A stretch of DNA of 64,000 nt from Syncephalis plumigaleata (taxonomy: Eukaryota; Zoopagomycota; Zoopagomycetes; Zoopagales; Piptocephalidaceae): the NCBI GenBank assembly GCA_025201365.1, contig JAIXMF010000006.1:1-64000 (forward strand), in the 5' to 3' direction. Positions 15,489 to 27,121 of the stretch are shown here, one piece after another. Position numbers and translations under genes: made by a program. The first letter of the stretch is position 1; every line of letters begins with the position of its first letter. The notes beneath the pieces were generated by a model. The model saw only the letters and a list, made by a program, of their open reading frames with translations. It searched no databases and was not told where the DNA came from.

Positions 15489-15929
15489 GATAACAATTAT
15501 ATATACGCAATCAAGCAGCAACGAAAGAAGATATTTAAAAAAGTGCCTACAAATCGAAAGAGATTGGAAGTGGATAAAGGATGTTGTAGGGATAAGCTGG
15601 CGTGCGTCAACGGTGAAGTATATGCGCACACATGCGCGTGTCGTCGCTATCCGTATCGCTAAGAGGATGCATAAAAAACGACTTAGTCTAGTGTAGTTAA
15701 TGAATTGATTCAAGGCGGATTAAATGATCCTTCTATGATGCCACCTCATTGACACTCACTTTCACCATTCTCTATCATCTCCTCTTAAGACAAGTAAAGG
15801 GCGCGAAAACAACAACTATCATCGAGTATTGCTCGCTTACTTTTCACTCTTCTTTTTCTTCGATTCCACTTATCAATCATCTTGAATTCCACTTCACTTC
15901 CTTACTCTATTTGCGCGTGTGTTTAAACA
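15489..15929. promoter_or_regulatory. Divergent promoter region, CCT2 / complex I-like subunit
   Basis: 441 nt between two divergent starts. Open frames on both strands here overlap each other and match nothing I know. T/C-rich stretches precede the start at 15930. Confidence 0.4.
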
Positions 15930-16256
15930 ATGGCCGGTGATCATAAGACTCTAGTACCAGATCCTGCTATTGAGCACTGGGCTAGAATGCGTAACAATGT
16001 GGAGGAGCATTTCGCGTGGAATCGACGTAATGTACGCTTGGGCTTGATATTCGCAGTAGCAGTACCATTGGCCACGTATGGCTTGACCGTTTATACTACC
16101 GTAAGTGTTCCTAAATACTGCAAACACATATCATGTAATTAATCAACATATACATATACGTATACACACATATTTGCTATGTAATAGAATCGATTTTCTC
16201 TTCTAGGTCCACGTCGTGAAGGTATACTAGTCGAGAAAAAGAAGGATGAACAATAA
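15930..16256 (+). CDS. Small mitochondrial complex I subunit, NDUFB4/B15-like
   Basis: Two exons (15930-16100, 16188-16256) give 79 residues. MAGDHKTLVPDPAIEHWARM leads to NNVEEHFAWNRRNVRLGL, then a single transmembrane helix (GLIFAVAVPLATYGLTVYTT) and a basic tail LLGPRREGILVEKKKDEQ. The pattern of a DPAIE-W--MR-N--HF-W--R start, one helix and a basic end is that of the fungal B15/NDUFB4 accessory subunit of NADH:ubiquinone oxidoreductase, located in the inner membrane. The family is short and poorly conserved, so the call rests on pattern and length. Confidence 0.6.
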
Positions 16257-16460
16257 CACGGATAGATACGACGCGTCATTTATTCAGGCAAATACATTCT
16301 TCTTTATTCATCATCTCATAAGCTAGTATAAAAATAACAATCATTATTATTCTGTTCTGTATTGTTGATTTGTTTGCTTCCTTGATACGAACAAAAAAGG
16401 TACATTCATTAACTACTACTATTATTACGAGTAATGCTAGCAATCATATATATGCATATA

Positions 16461-17338
16461 CTACCATGGATTTCTTGTACTATTATGAGTAGAACGACGA
16501 TCATGTAGACCATGACCGATGCCTCCTCCTCTCATATTATTTCTACCACCACGAGATGGATAGGGTGCATTACGATTAGGTCGTCTATTGTCAAAACGAT
16601 CATGAGAACGACGTAATGGCCCACTTGTAGTTGTAGCAGCCATTGTAGTAGTAGTAGTACGTTGTTCTGCTACAGATTCAACAGCGAATGACACAGCAAG
16701 GAAATCACCAGGAAAGTGTCCTTGATTTAGTGTCTTCATATCATCAGGTCCACGATAAGTCGCATGTACTGTACCGAATTCACGCGTAGTATACTGTTCG
16801 CGCGATCGATTCAAATAGACAATCTTGAACTCTAAACGCACGTCTGAATCCTGTAGTTCGGCTTATTCTCCTGTAACTGATGGAATACCTCGCGGAGACT
16901 TGTATTCTTCCTAATAGTTTATGTATCGTAAATATTACTACTACTACTACTGCTACACATCCTCATCTAGTCGATCGATCAATCTATATAGTTGTCATTT
17001 TGAACACTTACCATGCATACAATGGAACTTCGTCGTTAACTGGTAATTGCGTCATCGTAAAGTCACTTTCTCTTTATATACATATAATGCATTGTATAAC
17101 ATCGATTAATCGCAGTTCTTATCCAGTGGCTATGTTTACTTACGTATAAAATCCATCCTTCTTCAAAAACACGCGTAATCGAAATGGACAGATCTAACGA
17201 GTGTATGCTAAGTATTTTGTGTACATACATAATTGATTCCTATGTTACCTTTTCGCGATCTATACTATTATGCCTTGCCGGATAGGGCCTACCACCCTCT
17301 GTGTGTCGCGTAGTATATACGCTATTGTCATACGGCAT
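16461..17338 (-). CDS. SAP18-like protein (Sin3-associated polypeptide / ASAP complex)
   Basis: SAP18 has a ubiquitin-like fold and joins the Sin3-HDAC corepressor and the exon-junction-linked ASAP complex. From MPYDNSVYTT (17338), exon 1 ends NSIDREK and splicing joins KICPFRLRVFLKKDGFYT, closely like REKTCPLLLRVF in human SAP18. Later exons give VNDEVPLYAW, SLREVFHQLQENKPNYR and VRLEFKIVYLNRSREQYTTR, with EFGTVHATYRGPDDMKTLNQ matching the SAP18 core. The C terminus is an added Arg/Gly/Asn-rich tail (SRGGRNNMRGGG ... RNPW) that human SAP18 lacks and that suggests RNA binding. One base appears to be missing near 16838. Start codons of this gene and GatA are only 113 nt apart, so they share a promoter. 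Confidence 0.8.
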
Positions 17339-17451
17339 GATATGTGATAATTCAGGTAAGTAGTAAAAGTGAACTGGAAACTTAAGAAAAAGAAAAAGGT
17401 CACCAGCGTAACATTTGAATTCCTTTCTAGTATTTTTACTACATTCCAACA

Positions 17452-19743
17452 ATGTACAGACTTGTCCGATCTTGCTCGACTGTTCAACGGCATTTGAGCA
17501 GGAAACTCGTCCGTTCAATAGGTTTACGTAGTCACGCGTATCAATCGACGAAAAGAAGTATTCATACGATAACTGAGGTTTGTAACGATATTTGTATACG
17601 ACGCGTCAATAGTAACACTATATATGTCTATATGCAAACTATCACACTCTATACTATTAGTTTCTCGACTTGACGAAAGCACAAAAGCAGAGTTGTCGCG
17701 CAGAAACTGAACAATGTCTCAATGAGATACAAGCAATTGGACGTGATATTAACGCATTTATAACCACCGAACTACCGGATAATCTATACAATCATGCCGA
17801 TACCGCTGATCAACGCATTCGTGGTAGGTAGCAAGATGGCGTAGATGCACTACTAGATGATGACAACTCATAACCATTCGCATTAAAGATAAACAACATA
17901 GACCGTTAGAAGGCGTATTAGTCGCAGTAAAAGATAATTTCTGCACACTCAATCTAGCTACAACATGTGCCTCCACTATGTTACAAGGTAAAATGATGTA
18001 TTGTTTGATCATTCTAGTTGATGTACTCAATAGGACAACTAGGTTTCACGGCACCATTCGAGGCTAATGTCATTACAAGATTAAGAGAAGCCGGTGCCAT
18101 TATTGTTGGCAAGACCAATATGGATGAATTTGGCATGGGGTAACTATTAGAATATTGATCTATAACATGTAACTGAATAATAGTAATTGTAATAATGATG
18201 ATGATATCGACTAGTTCAGCCAATGTATTCAGTGTTAATGGTCCAGTTAATCATCCAGTATCTGTTAAATTGGCCAAGAATGATGATATGCCGATTAGAA
18301 CAGCAGGAGGCAGTTCTGGAGGTAGTGCTGCAGCAGTGGCAGCTCATCTATCACATGCGTAAGTAGCCATCATGATCTTAGTTTATTATCCTGTATATGA
18401 CTGATCATTATGATTGCTTCCATCGTGTTGTAGTGCTATTGGATCAGATACAGGTGGATCAGTTCGTTTACCTGCCGCTTATTGTGGTATTGTTGGCTTT
18501 AAACCATCCTATGGCCACTGTTCTCGGTATGGTCTTGTATCCTATGCTAGTTCCTTGGATACAGTGGGTATTCTAACAAGAACAGCCAAAGATGCTCATC
18601 TACTCTATGGTAAGCGATGTAACTAGTAACAACATATTAGTAGTAGTTATACTGACATACATGATTACACTATGAGATGTTATGAAGGGACCTGATTCAC
18701 GAGATGCTTCAATGGCAAACATCGAAATGATGACACAAGATACTGCTAATGTGGCCAAGAACAACGATCTAACCGGTGTGGTTGTTGGTATTCCACTAGT
18801 AAGCGGATGATCGACATGTTGGATGTAATATTGACCATTGTCATTAGGAGTATTACGTTGAGGAATTGTCATCGGATGCCATTAAAACCTGGCAATTGGC
18901 GGCTGATCATTTGCAATCACTTGGTGCGACTATCAAGTTTGTATCATGTCCACATACACGATATGCATTGGCTGCTTACTATGTGATTGCACCTGCGAGC
19001 ATCCTCTAATCTGGCACGCTATGATGGTATACGTTACGGTAAATAGACTGTATAATCATCATAATCATCTGCATCACTAATATTGATGCTAGGCTATCGT
19101 GCACCAACTGATCAACCGACGAGTACATTCAACACATATGCCAATACACGGCGAGCAGGATTTGGTCAAGAAGTACAACGTCGTATTTTATTAGGTAGTT
19201 TTGTACTTAGTGAAAGGTAAGTTGAGAGTAATAACATTTATAAATGTATACTAATCATCATCTACGTGTATGTAGTGCTTATGATGATCATTTCGTACAA
19301 GCACAACGTATTCGACGTCTAATACAACAAGATTTCGATCAATGTTTCCGTACTTTACGTACATCACATGTAGAAACTACAAGTAGTAGTTCATTGGATG
19401 GTGTTGATGTACTATTGACACCGTGTAATATCGATATAGCACCTACCATCAATGAAGCTATGCAAGGTGGTGTAGCTGCTTATGCCAATGATGTGATGAC
19501 CGTACCTGCAAGTCTAGCTGGTATGTAATTACTCTATGGATAATGAAGATGATGACTTATACTTTTTACGTCTATTTAGGTATTCCTGCCATTTCTATGC
19601 CATTCACACAATCTAATGATCATTACAGCATTAATATACAATTGATGGCACAATACGGTCAAGATAATATGTTATACGTGTGGCAGAAGCATTTGAATCT
19701 CATTCTACGACATGATCATTATCAACGAGAAAACCATAAATAG
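17452..19743 (+). CDS. HER2: Mitochondrial glutamyl-tRNA(Gln) amidotransferase subunit A (GatA/Her2/QRSL1)
   Basis: Amidase subunit that produces ammonia from glutamine to convert Glu-tRNA(Gln) to Gln-tRNA(Gln) in mitochondria. The N terminus [20 protein letters not shown] is Arg/Ser-rich, like an import presequence. The amidase core shows the catalytic Lys in [10 protein letters not shown], then [28 protein letters not shown], the Ser-rich signature [13 protein letters not shown], and the nucleophile region [20 protein letters not shown] with [19 protein letters not shown], so the Ser-cisSer-Lys triad is complete. Later blocks are [18 protein letters not shown] and [15 protein letters not shown]. 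Introns are numerous, the first at 17578-17660. A conserved block near 18985-19000 is frame-shifted in a way that suggests two missing bases. The last 44 nt overlap the convergent zinc-finger gene. Confidence 0.9.
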
Positions 19744-20674
19744 TATATAAATATTCTTTATTCAATTTATAATGATGTCTACGCTGTTCCCTTGTCTTAA
19801 GCAATTCGGTTAGATGTGGTGCTCGCTGCCTACACCGAATACAACTGAATCGCGTATTACGATTCTCAGTACCGCATCGTGTACACTCCCAGTCAGCTTC
19901 AGGCATTGGTGGTACGGGCAGTGCCGTATTATCGTAGGGCATGCTACAATCACGACAAACAATACGACTGACGTAGTTATGACTACCACAACTACCGCAT
20001 AGCCAGTCGCTCGAACGTTTCCTAATGGCGGTCAGCATTTCTGCCTCTTTATCGCGTATCTCTTGTAGTCGATTACGTGGATAGCCACATTCCACGCAGC
20101 TGGCATAAGCAATATGCGAATCATGTCCGCACTCCTTACACTTCCATTCTTTCGGTACGGTTAAGCGAGCACGTACGCTAGCTTCCCTTTCCATCCGCTC
20201 GCTTGACATGGGTCGTTCCGCTTTACATCGTAGACACGTATGACGTGAGGCAAAGTTTTCAAATTTGCAATCGGGACATGTCCAATCACCTGGTCTTGAG
20301 GCAGATCTACGTCTAGTGCTGCTGCTGTCGCCATCGTCATTGTTAGGGTCAACACTATCGCTTTTAGGTTTACCGCATTCCCAGCAGTTGTTCCGTTTGG
20401 CAAAGTTATGCGCGCTACAACTACCACATACCCAATCGTGTGGTTTAAATTCGCTATGATAGCGTTTGATTTCGGTAGATTGTGAAGGCAAATAGAATGG
20501 TGGTAGTTGCTGTTGCGCGATTACCATATTCATTCGTATATTATTACGCATAGTAAGTAACGCTGTGGATAGTGTATTCCTTTGGACAATGCCATATTGC
20601 GTATGATGAAGCAGACATTGACGCGTTACTGGCGTCAATGCTGAGACTTTGCTAACTGTAAAACGACGGAACAT
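19700..20674 (-). CDS. Five-finger RanBP2-type zinc-finger protein, putative mitochondrial
   Basis: A single exon encodes 324 residues with five RanBP2-type zinc fingers at about 81-100, 131-150, 177-196, 224-243 and 261-281. Each has the W-x-C-x2-C-x10-C-x2-C pattern, for example DWVCGSCSAHNFAKRNNCWE and DWTCPDCKFENFASRHTCLR; the third has a variant spacing. Such fingers usually bind single-stranded RNA. The first 70 residues (MFRRFTVSKVSALTPVTRQ...) hold many Arg and Ser/Thr and no acidic residue before Glu69, as in a mitochondrial presequence. This recalls plant organelle RNA-editing zinc-finger proteins, but no orthology is claimed. The C terminus [19 protein letters not shown] overlaps the GatA 3' end by 44 nt tail-to-tail. 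The gene is divergent from STI1. Confidence 0.82.
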   Translation of the reverse strand: MFRRFTVSKVSALTPVTRQCLLHHTQYGIVQRNTLSTALLTMRNNIRMNMVIAQQQLPPFYLPSQSTEIKRYHSEFKPHDWVCGSCSAHNFAKRNNCWECGKPKSDSVDPNNDDGDSSSTRRRSASRPGDWTCPDCKFENFASRHTCLRCKAERPMSSERMEREASVRARLTVPKEWKCKECGHDSHIAYASCVECGYPRNRLQEIRDKEAEMLTAIRKRSSDWLCGSCGSHNYVSRIVCRDCSMPYDNTALPVPPMPEADWECTRCGTENRNTRFSCIRCRQRAPHLTELLKTREQRRHHYKLNKEYLYTIYGFLVDNDHVVE

Positions 20675-21139
20675 TAGGAATCAGGAGAAACGTAATTTGT
20701 AAGAAAAAAAAAGAAAAATACTAGAATGTTTTATTCTCAACTGGCACTAAAATAATGGGAGTGAGATATGTATGTTACATGATGAATAGTATACTATAAT
20801 TATCTATAAGGTATACTATTTACAGCATATTGTATTACTATACGTGCTATATCGTTGAGTTACTTGTTCTACAAGAGAGGGTGGACAATCGAGGAAACAC
20901 GATAGAATGTGCGATAGATGCTTATAGAAAGCGCCAGAACGTTTGTACAAAAAAAGATCACACTAGTGGACGTCATCCCAATCTTATTATAAGCACGAAT
21001 CGCCCGTTCTCCTCCTTACTAAACACACAACGTCGTTTCTTACTCATTACTTTATTTGCTACTACTTCTTTCGTAAAGTAGGATTTGCCACTCCAATCGT
21101 ATATCACTTGATTATTGTCACTGACCTCTAGTTGGAAAT
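20675..21139. promoter_or_regulatory. Divergent promoter region, zinc-finger gene / STI1
   Basis: 465 nt. An open frame at 20830-21081 has no family match. I searched by eye for heat-shock elements (repeated nGAAn) expected for STI1 and saw no convincing triple repeat. Confidence 0.4.
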
Positions 21140-23525
21140 ATGGCTTCGGTTCGTTATTGAAATGTGTATGTACTTGCTTGCCTATTAACTCGTTTGTTTA
21201 TTCATATCCAGGTTGACGAACTTAAAGCACTGGGCAATAAAGCGTTTGCCGCTGGTGAACATGCTAAAGCAATCGACCACTTTACAGAAGCTATCAAACT
21301 TGATGCTGGCAACCATGTATTATACTCTAACCGATCAGCAGCTATGCTTCATTGCGCGACTATGACCACGCGTTAAATGACGCCGAGAAAACCGTTGAAC
21401 TAAAGCCGGATTGGGCCAAGGTAAGTTTACCTAGTAGTAATACATTGTATATACTTACATTTTACTTGTTTAATAGGGTTATGGTCGTAAAGGTGCTGCC
21501 TTACTAGGATTGGGCCGTCATGCTGAGGCAAAGGAGGCATACGATGCAGGTTTAAAGCTTGATCCAAACAATGCTCAGTTGTTGAAAGGTGCTGCCGATG
21601 CGGAAACAGCAGAGAAAGGTAAGCAACGAGTATTGTCATATATATACATATATATATATATACGCGCATATTATGATCAATTATAAGCAATCGACTAACG
21701 AATACACAATATTAGCTGATCCAGGTCTTGGTAAATTGTTCTCAGGTCCAGATCTATGGACGAAGATTGCCTCCAATCCAAAGCTTTCATCGCTTATGGC
21801 TCAACGTGATTTCATGGAGAAGTTGCAGCAAATTCAACAGAATCCAAGTACACTTGGCCAGTAAGTGGTGACATCAACTAACGTAATCATGTGATTATTG
21901 CTAATACTCCTCTTCATTATTGTTAATAGACATATGAATGATCCACGTATCATGACTGTAATGATGGCACTAATGGGATTGGACACGGATAATCTACCGG
22001 AGGTAAGTCATTCATGGCATATGTATGTGTGTGATAAGCAAATGTGACATGACTAAATATCTGTATGTTTAGACGATGCCTACCGGTGGATCTCCTCCGT
22101 CATTCAATGAATCGGAACCGGCACGCTCACCAAGTCCGGTAAAGACGCAGAAACAACCAGAGCCCAAACCCGAGCCCGTACCCGAGCCAATGGAGCTAAG
22201 CGAGGAAGACAAGAAGAAGCAAGAGGCTATTAAGGAAAAGGATCTAGGCAATCAATTCTACAAGAAGCGCGAATTCGAACAAGCATTGAAGCATTACGCT
22301 AATGCATGGGAATTGGATAGTACCAACATTACCATTCTTAACAACCGTGCAGGTAAGTATGATGTGTACAGCGTGTATATATATAATACTAATCAATTGT
22401 ATATGTACCATTCATACTAGCCGTATTATTTGAAATGGGAGATTACGAGGGTTGCATCAAGACATGCGAAGAAGCCGTTGAAGTTGGACGTGAGAATCGT
22501 GCCGATTACAAGTTGATAGCAAAGTAAGTAACAACAATTGCAATGATGAGACCAGTCTATTGATCGATAATATAACATAGGGCATTCGGTCGTATTGGTA
22601 CGGCGTATTCCAAGTTGGATCAATTGGAGAATGCCATCAAGTATTATAACAAGTCGCTTACCGAACACCGTACTGCCGACATTCTTAACAAGCTACGTGA
22701 TGTAAGTGACCACTGTATATATAATATTACAACTATTCTATATTGACCTATGTATGTATGTAGACTGAGAAATTGCAAGCAACGCGTGAAAGGGAAGCCT
22801 ATCGTAACCCTGAGATTGCCGATAAGGAACGTGAATTGGGCAATGATTTGTTCAAACAAGGCAAATGGTCGGAAGCAGTTAAAGCGTACACGGAAGCGAT
22901 CAAACGCAACGATCAAGATCCACGATCGTATAGCAATCGTGCCGCATGCTACACCAAGTTGATGGCATTCAACGAGGCACTCAAGGACTGTGAAACGTGT
23001 ATCGCACTCGATGACACATTCAGTAAGTAACAAGTGAATAACTAAGATGTGTTTATTATTGCTATTTACTAATGATCATGATTAGTCAAGGGTTATATCC
23101 GAAAGGCAGCTATTCTATTCTTGAAAAAAGACTACACCGACTGTATCGAATGCTGCCAACAGGCCAAGCTCAAGGACACTGAAGGCAAACATCACGGCGA
23201 GTTAGACAGTCAGCTATACAAGTGTCAAGTGGCATTAAGTCAACGTGGTAATCAAGAGGATGATGAGGAGACACTACGTCGTGCAGCCAGTGATCCAGAA
23301 GTACAATCGATTCTAGCCGATCCCGTCATGCAAACGATTCTGCAACAAATGAAGGAGAATCCAGCTGCCGCTCAAGAGTAAGTGTGATCATTACACGAAA
23401 TATACCAGTTCATTTATTAATGTTATGTGATTACTATTGTTATGTTATTTAGACATTTGAAGAATCCAACTGTAGCAGCCAAATTCCGTAAACTAGTCAA
23501 TGCTGGTATTGTACGTTTGGGTTAA
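21140..23525 (+). CDS. STI1: Hsp70-Hsp90 organizing co-chaperone Sti1/HOP
   Basis: Scaffold that passes client proteins from Hsp70 to Hsp90 in the cytosol. MAS at 21140 splices to [20 protein letters not shown]. Domain order is canonical: TPR1 (to about residue 110), DP1 ([20 protein letters not shown] ... [14 protein letters not shown]), an acidic/Pro linker ([20 protein letters not shown]), TPR2A ([20 protein letters not shown]), TPR2B ([20 protein letters not shown]) and DP2 ([20 protein letters not shown]). It ends [11 protein letters not shown] with TAA at 23523-23525. The dicarboxylate-clamp Asn and Lys/Arg residues of the TPR helices are present. One base is apparently missing near 21348, inside the conserved run [16 protein letters not shown]. 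At least ten introns. Confidence 0.95.
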
Positions 23526-24638
23526 GCATACTAGCATCCTATAGGGTTATTATTGTCGTTATCATCGATGTTTTGCTGAAGAAACAGTGTCATTTGTCAA
23601 TAAAAATGAGTTGATATCTGCTTGTTAGCAAGTGTGCAAGTGTATGAGCATGCTACGAAATGTAAACAAATACCACACGACATGAACCAATCAATTAATG
23701 GCTGGGTTATTTATTTGTGTACACGATTACTGATCAATCAGCTAACTAGCAAATCTAAACATTCATTATAATTATAGATGAGCAGGGGTTTCTCATTCAC
23801 CCATCCACATCAAGTCAATTACGTATAGTAAGTTATAGAAAAAGGACCGTCTAATAGTAAATATTTACTGATTAGTTTATTATAGACACGCGTACTACTA
23901 CTACGATAATAAATGATACTGGTACAAGTGGTATTACAACATTGTATGAATTAATTCATCTACTCACTCACCCATTTACACGCTTGTCCTTTCTCTCCCT
24001 TCTCTTTTACGGCTATCGTTTGTTGATTCCGTTTAACACTGCGCGTCTTACTATTATTACTATATTACTGTTGTTATTGATATCGTTCCTTGCTTACCCT
24101 CCGACCAATACAATACACTACGTCAGCACTAGTCTATTCTATTTAGATACACACACACGTACAACGTACTTTCTATTGATCTCGCGCGTTTATACAGGTG
24201 AGTCTATTGGAAAATAAATAGCGGTTTCTTTCGAGTATTCCCCTTTTATGGATGAACTGCACTCTCTATGAATAATACAATCACTTCCTGAACTACTTGT
24301 AGTCTTGTTCAGTTGTTTATTCTAGGGTATATGGTTGTAAGGCGAATATGTCTAGTGGAATTGCTAGTTTTTATCCTATGTAACCTGCATAGCCATGTAT
24401 ATATCTCTATTTTTGTGTGTGTGTGTGTGTGTGTGTTGTGTGTGCGTGTACGTTTATATACTTTTTAACTGGTGTTTCTCTTTCCTTTTCCTTTACACTT
24501 GTTCTCGCCTTTTACTGTTCTCTCTCGCGCCATATCATTTACTAGTTCGTTCGTTCGTTCGTTTGTTCGTTCATTATTCGTTTGTTTTCGTAGTTTTCAC
24601 TTGCTTTACTATATAAAGGTTGCTGCACCGTCATCAGT
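23526..24638. promoter_or_regulatory. Long spacer upstream of cyclin B
   Basis: 1.1 kb holding the STI1 3' end and the cyclin B promoter. Contents are a (GT)n tract at 24412-24448, a TTCG/TTTG tetranucleotide run near 24545-24590, and a TATATAAAG box at 24610-24618. A possible short coding start (MSRGFSFTHPHQVNY) at 23779 is followed by a GTAAGT, but no continuation stays open, so it is not called. Confidence 0.45.
24412..24448. repeat. (GT)n microsatellite
   Basis: Nearly pure GT dinucleotide tract, with one TG-TTG interruption, in the cyclin B upstream region. Confidence 0.85.
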
Positions 24639-26562
24639 ATGAATCAGGTGTGTGTATGCCTCCAGCCCACCTATTACTCCTGCGGGTTTGCATTTGTTTT
24701 GTTTACGTTGATCACGTGATACACGCGTATTTACGCGCATCCAGGGTACACCCATGCTAATATCTATCTCGTTCATCTTGCACTCTTTTCTTTCTATCTT
24801 TGTTTGTTTATTCGTTTGTTCGTCTATTCGTTCGTTTCTTTTCCTTTCTTTTCCTTATATATTATTTATTATAGGATACTAATCGTCGTACACGAACTAC
24901 AATGGCAACACGTATCCCGATTGCTGCTGCCAAGATTGGTAACGAAAATCAAGTAGTGGTTCGTCAAGCTGGTAAGAAGATTGGTGCCAATGGAGCGGGT
25001 ATAACGACCACCACCGCTGCCGCCACTGCATCGATCAAGACCGGTTTGCTGAGCAAGCAGACTACTATGCGTAAGCGTGCGGTTCTTGGCGATCTAAGCA
25101 ACAAGAATGCTAAAGTAAGTGGGAATATGTTAAAGAGATGACAAAGCAATGACGAATGCTCATTGTCTCGTCTGTTTCTTCTCCCTCTCTCCCTCCTCTT
25201 TCTTTCCTTGCATATTCAGTCCACCAATAACAGTAATAAAGTGACCAAGAAGCGAACTTCTGGTTCACGCGCCAAGTCCACACTAGCCACCGCTAGCTCT
25301 GCTAATGGTACCACCACTGCAGCCACAGCTATTGCAGCCGCTGCAAAGTTGAATGCACTCAACGAGAAGAAGGTCAATGTTGAGAAACGAGCACCTACCG
25401 CTACTGCACCTGGCATCAAGAGCAATGTTCCTCGAACACAACCCGCTGCTAAGCCAGCAGAAACAAAGCAGAACCGGCGGCAACTACAACCACAGACGAG
25501 GAGAAGGCAGTGGTAAAGTCGACGACTGTCGTCCAAGAGAAGAAGGAAGTTGTTGTGATTGAAGATAAGGTGACAGCCGAGCCTGAATCGTCATCAACCA
25601 CAAAATCTGAACCCGAGACAAAGAAATCCGAACAGACCGAGGTCGACAGTAAGGATGCATCACCACCACCATGGGCTGCCCTTGATGCCGAGGATGTCGA
25701 CGATCCTCTGATGGTAGCGGAATACGCTGATGACATTTTCGAATACATGCTCGAACTAGAGGTAAGTAGTCAATAGGACAGCACAATGAATAGTAGAATA
25801 TGTATTAATCATTTGTGTCATTAGACTAAGACCATGCCTAATCCACGTTACATGTCACAGCAAAAGGAGCTGCAATGGAATATGCGTGGCATTCTAGTCG
25901 ATTGGCTGATTGATGTTCACAATCGATTCCAACTGCTACCGGAGACATTGTTCCTTACGGTCAATCTCATCGATCGATTCTTGTCGCTTCGTGTCGTGTC
26001 GCTCGTCAAGTTGCAGCTCGTCGGCATCACTTCCATGTTCATCGCCTCCAAGTACGAAGAAGTGATGGCACCCTCCATTCAGAACTTTATCTACATGGCA
26101 GACGATGGCTACAAAGAGGAAGAGGTGCTACGTGCCGAGCGTTACATGCTACAAACCATCGATTTCAACTTGAGCACACCCAACCCGTTGAATTTCCTAC
26201 GACGTATCTCCAAGGCCGATGACTACGACGTGCAAACTCGTACCGTTGCCAAGTACCTAATGGAGATCCCACTCGTTGACCATCGACTTATCGATCAGCC
26301 TTGGTCTAAAATCGCCGCTGCCGCCATGTATCTAGCACGTAAAATGCTGAATCGCGGTGCATGGGACGCCAACCTTGAACACTATAGCTTCTACAAAGAG
26401 AAGGAGCTACTAGATATTGTAGAGATCATGCAAGACTACCTTAGTGGCTCGGTCAAGCATGAGTCGCTCTACAAGAAATACGGCGATGCCAAGTACTTTA
26501 AAGCAAGTCGCTACGTCCGAGAATGGGTTCGCCAAAATGTAACATCCAATGGATTGGCGTAA
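24639..26562 (+). CDS. G2/mitotic B-type cyclin
   Basis: Regulatory partner of Cdk1 for mitotic entry. A three-codon exon (MNQ) splices over 227 nt (24648-24874) to DTNRRTRTTMATRIPIAAAK; an alternative start is the ATG at 24902. A destruction box RAVLGDLSN (RxxLxxLxN) near residue 73 marks it for APC/C-dependent degradation. A low-complexity Ala/Thr/Lys linker follows, then the cyclin N box: MRGILVDWLIDVHNRFQLLP, LQLVGITSMFIASKYEE and YMLQTIDFNLSTPNPLNFLR. The C box includes MEIPLVDHRLIDQPWSKIAA and ends SRYVREWVRQNVTSNGLA. Introns at 25115-25221 and 25762-25824. One base seems missing near 25465 in the linker; both flanking frames read on in-family. A TATA-like box lies only about 25 nt upstream of the first ATG, favouring the 24902 start or a short leader. 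Confidence 0.93.
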
Positions 26563-27121
26563 ATGACAACAGCATTGGTGTGTGTTGATAATAGGACAAC
26601 TATCATCATCAACATTTATGCGTATTATTTACTGGTCGTTGATTACCACCTTCTACTTCCCTCATTTTCTCTATCAGTCTCGCTATTTCATATGTATCTT
26701 TCTTGTCTACATTTTTCTATACTAGGGTCACATCATTATCGTACACGGCGAATGAAATAAGGCATATACATATATAGATTGTGGACTATCGTCGACAACT
26801 ATTATAAACTACTTTCAACGAGTGTGTGTGTATGTAGAGATGTGTGTGACCATCACACAGCAGTACATTTCTATTTCACTATATTCATACGTTCTTTCAT
26901 ATAAGCAAACGACTATAGATGATATAGACGTGACATGCTGTTGTTGTGTTCATGGAATCGTATAAACTACCTTGCATTATTACAATAAATGATCGTGCAC
27001 TAATGTGCCTTATTCACACTTGCTGTTACTAATCTACATTTGTACGCGTCATTACAATAATTGATTTGTAATGGTAAACTTTACTAGTGATGAATATATA
27101 TCGATAATCAGTATTTATTAT
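26563..27121. other. Intergenic spacer between convergent cyclin B and MIC10
   Basis: Holds the two 3' UTRs. An AATAAA-like motif lies near 26984-26990 and a TGTGTGTG run near 26824-26834. No gene recognised. Confidence 0.45.

Noticed and set aside
23779-24217. Possible small gene (MSRGFSFTHPHQVNY plus a hydrophobic frame)
   Set aside because: The only donor leaves the downstream frame with an immediate stop, or needs a correction; evidence too thin.
25216-25786. Minus-strand frames opposite cyclin B
   Set aside because: Complementary translations of the Ala/Thr/Lys-rich linker; no family pattern.
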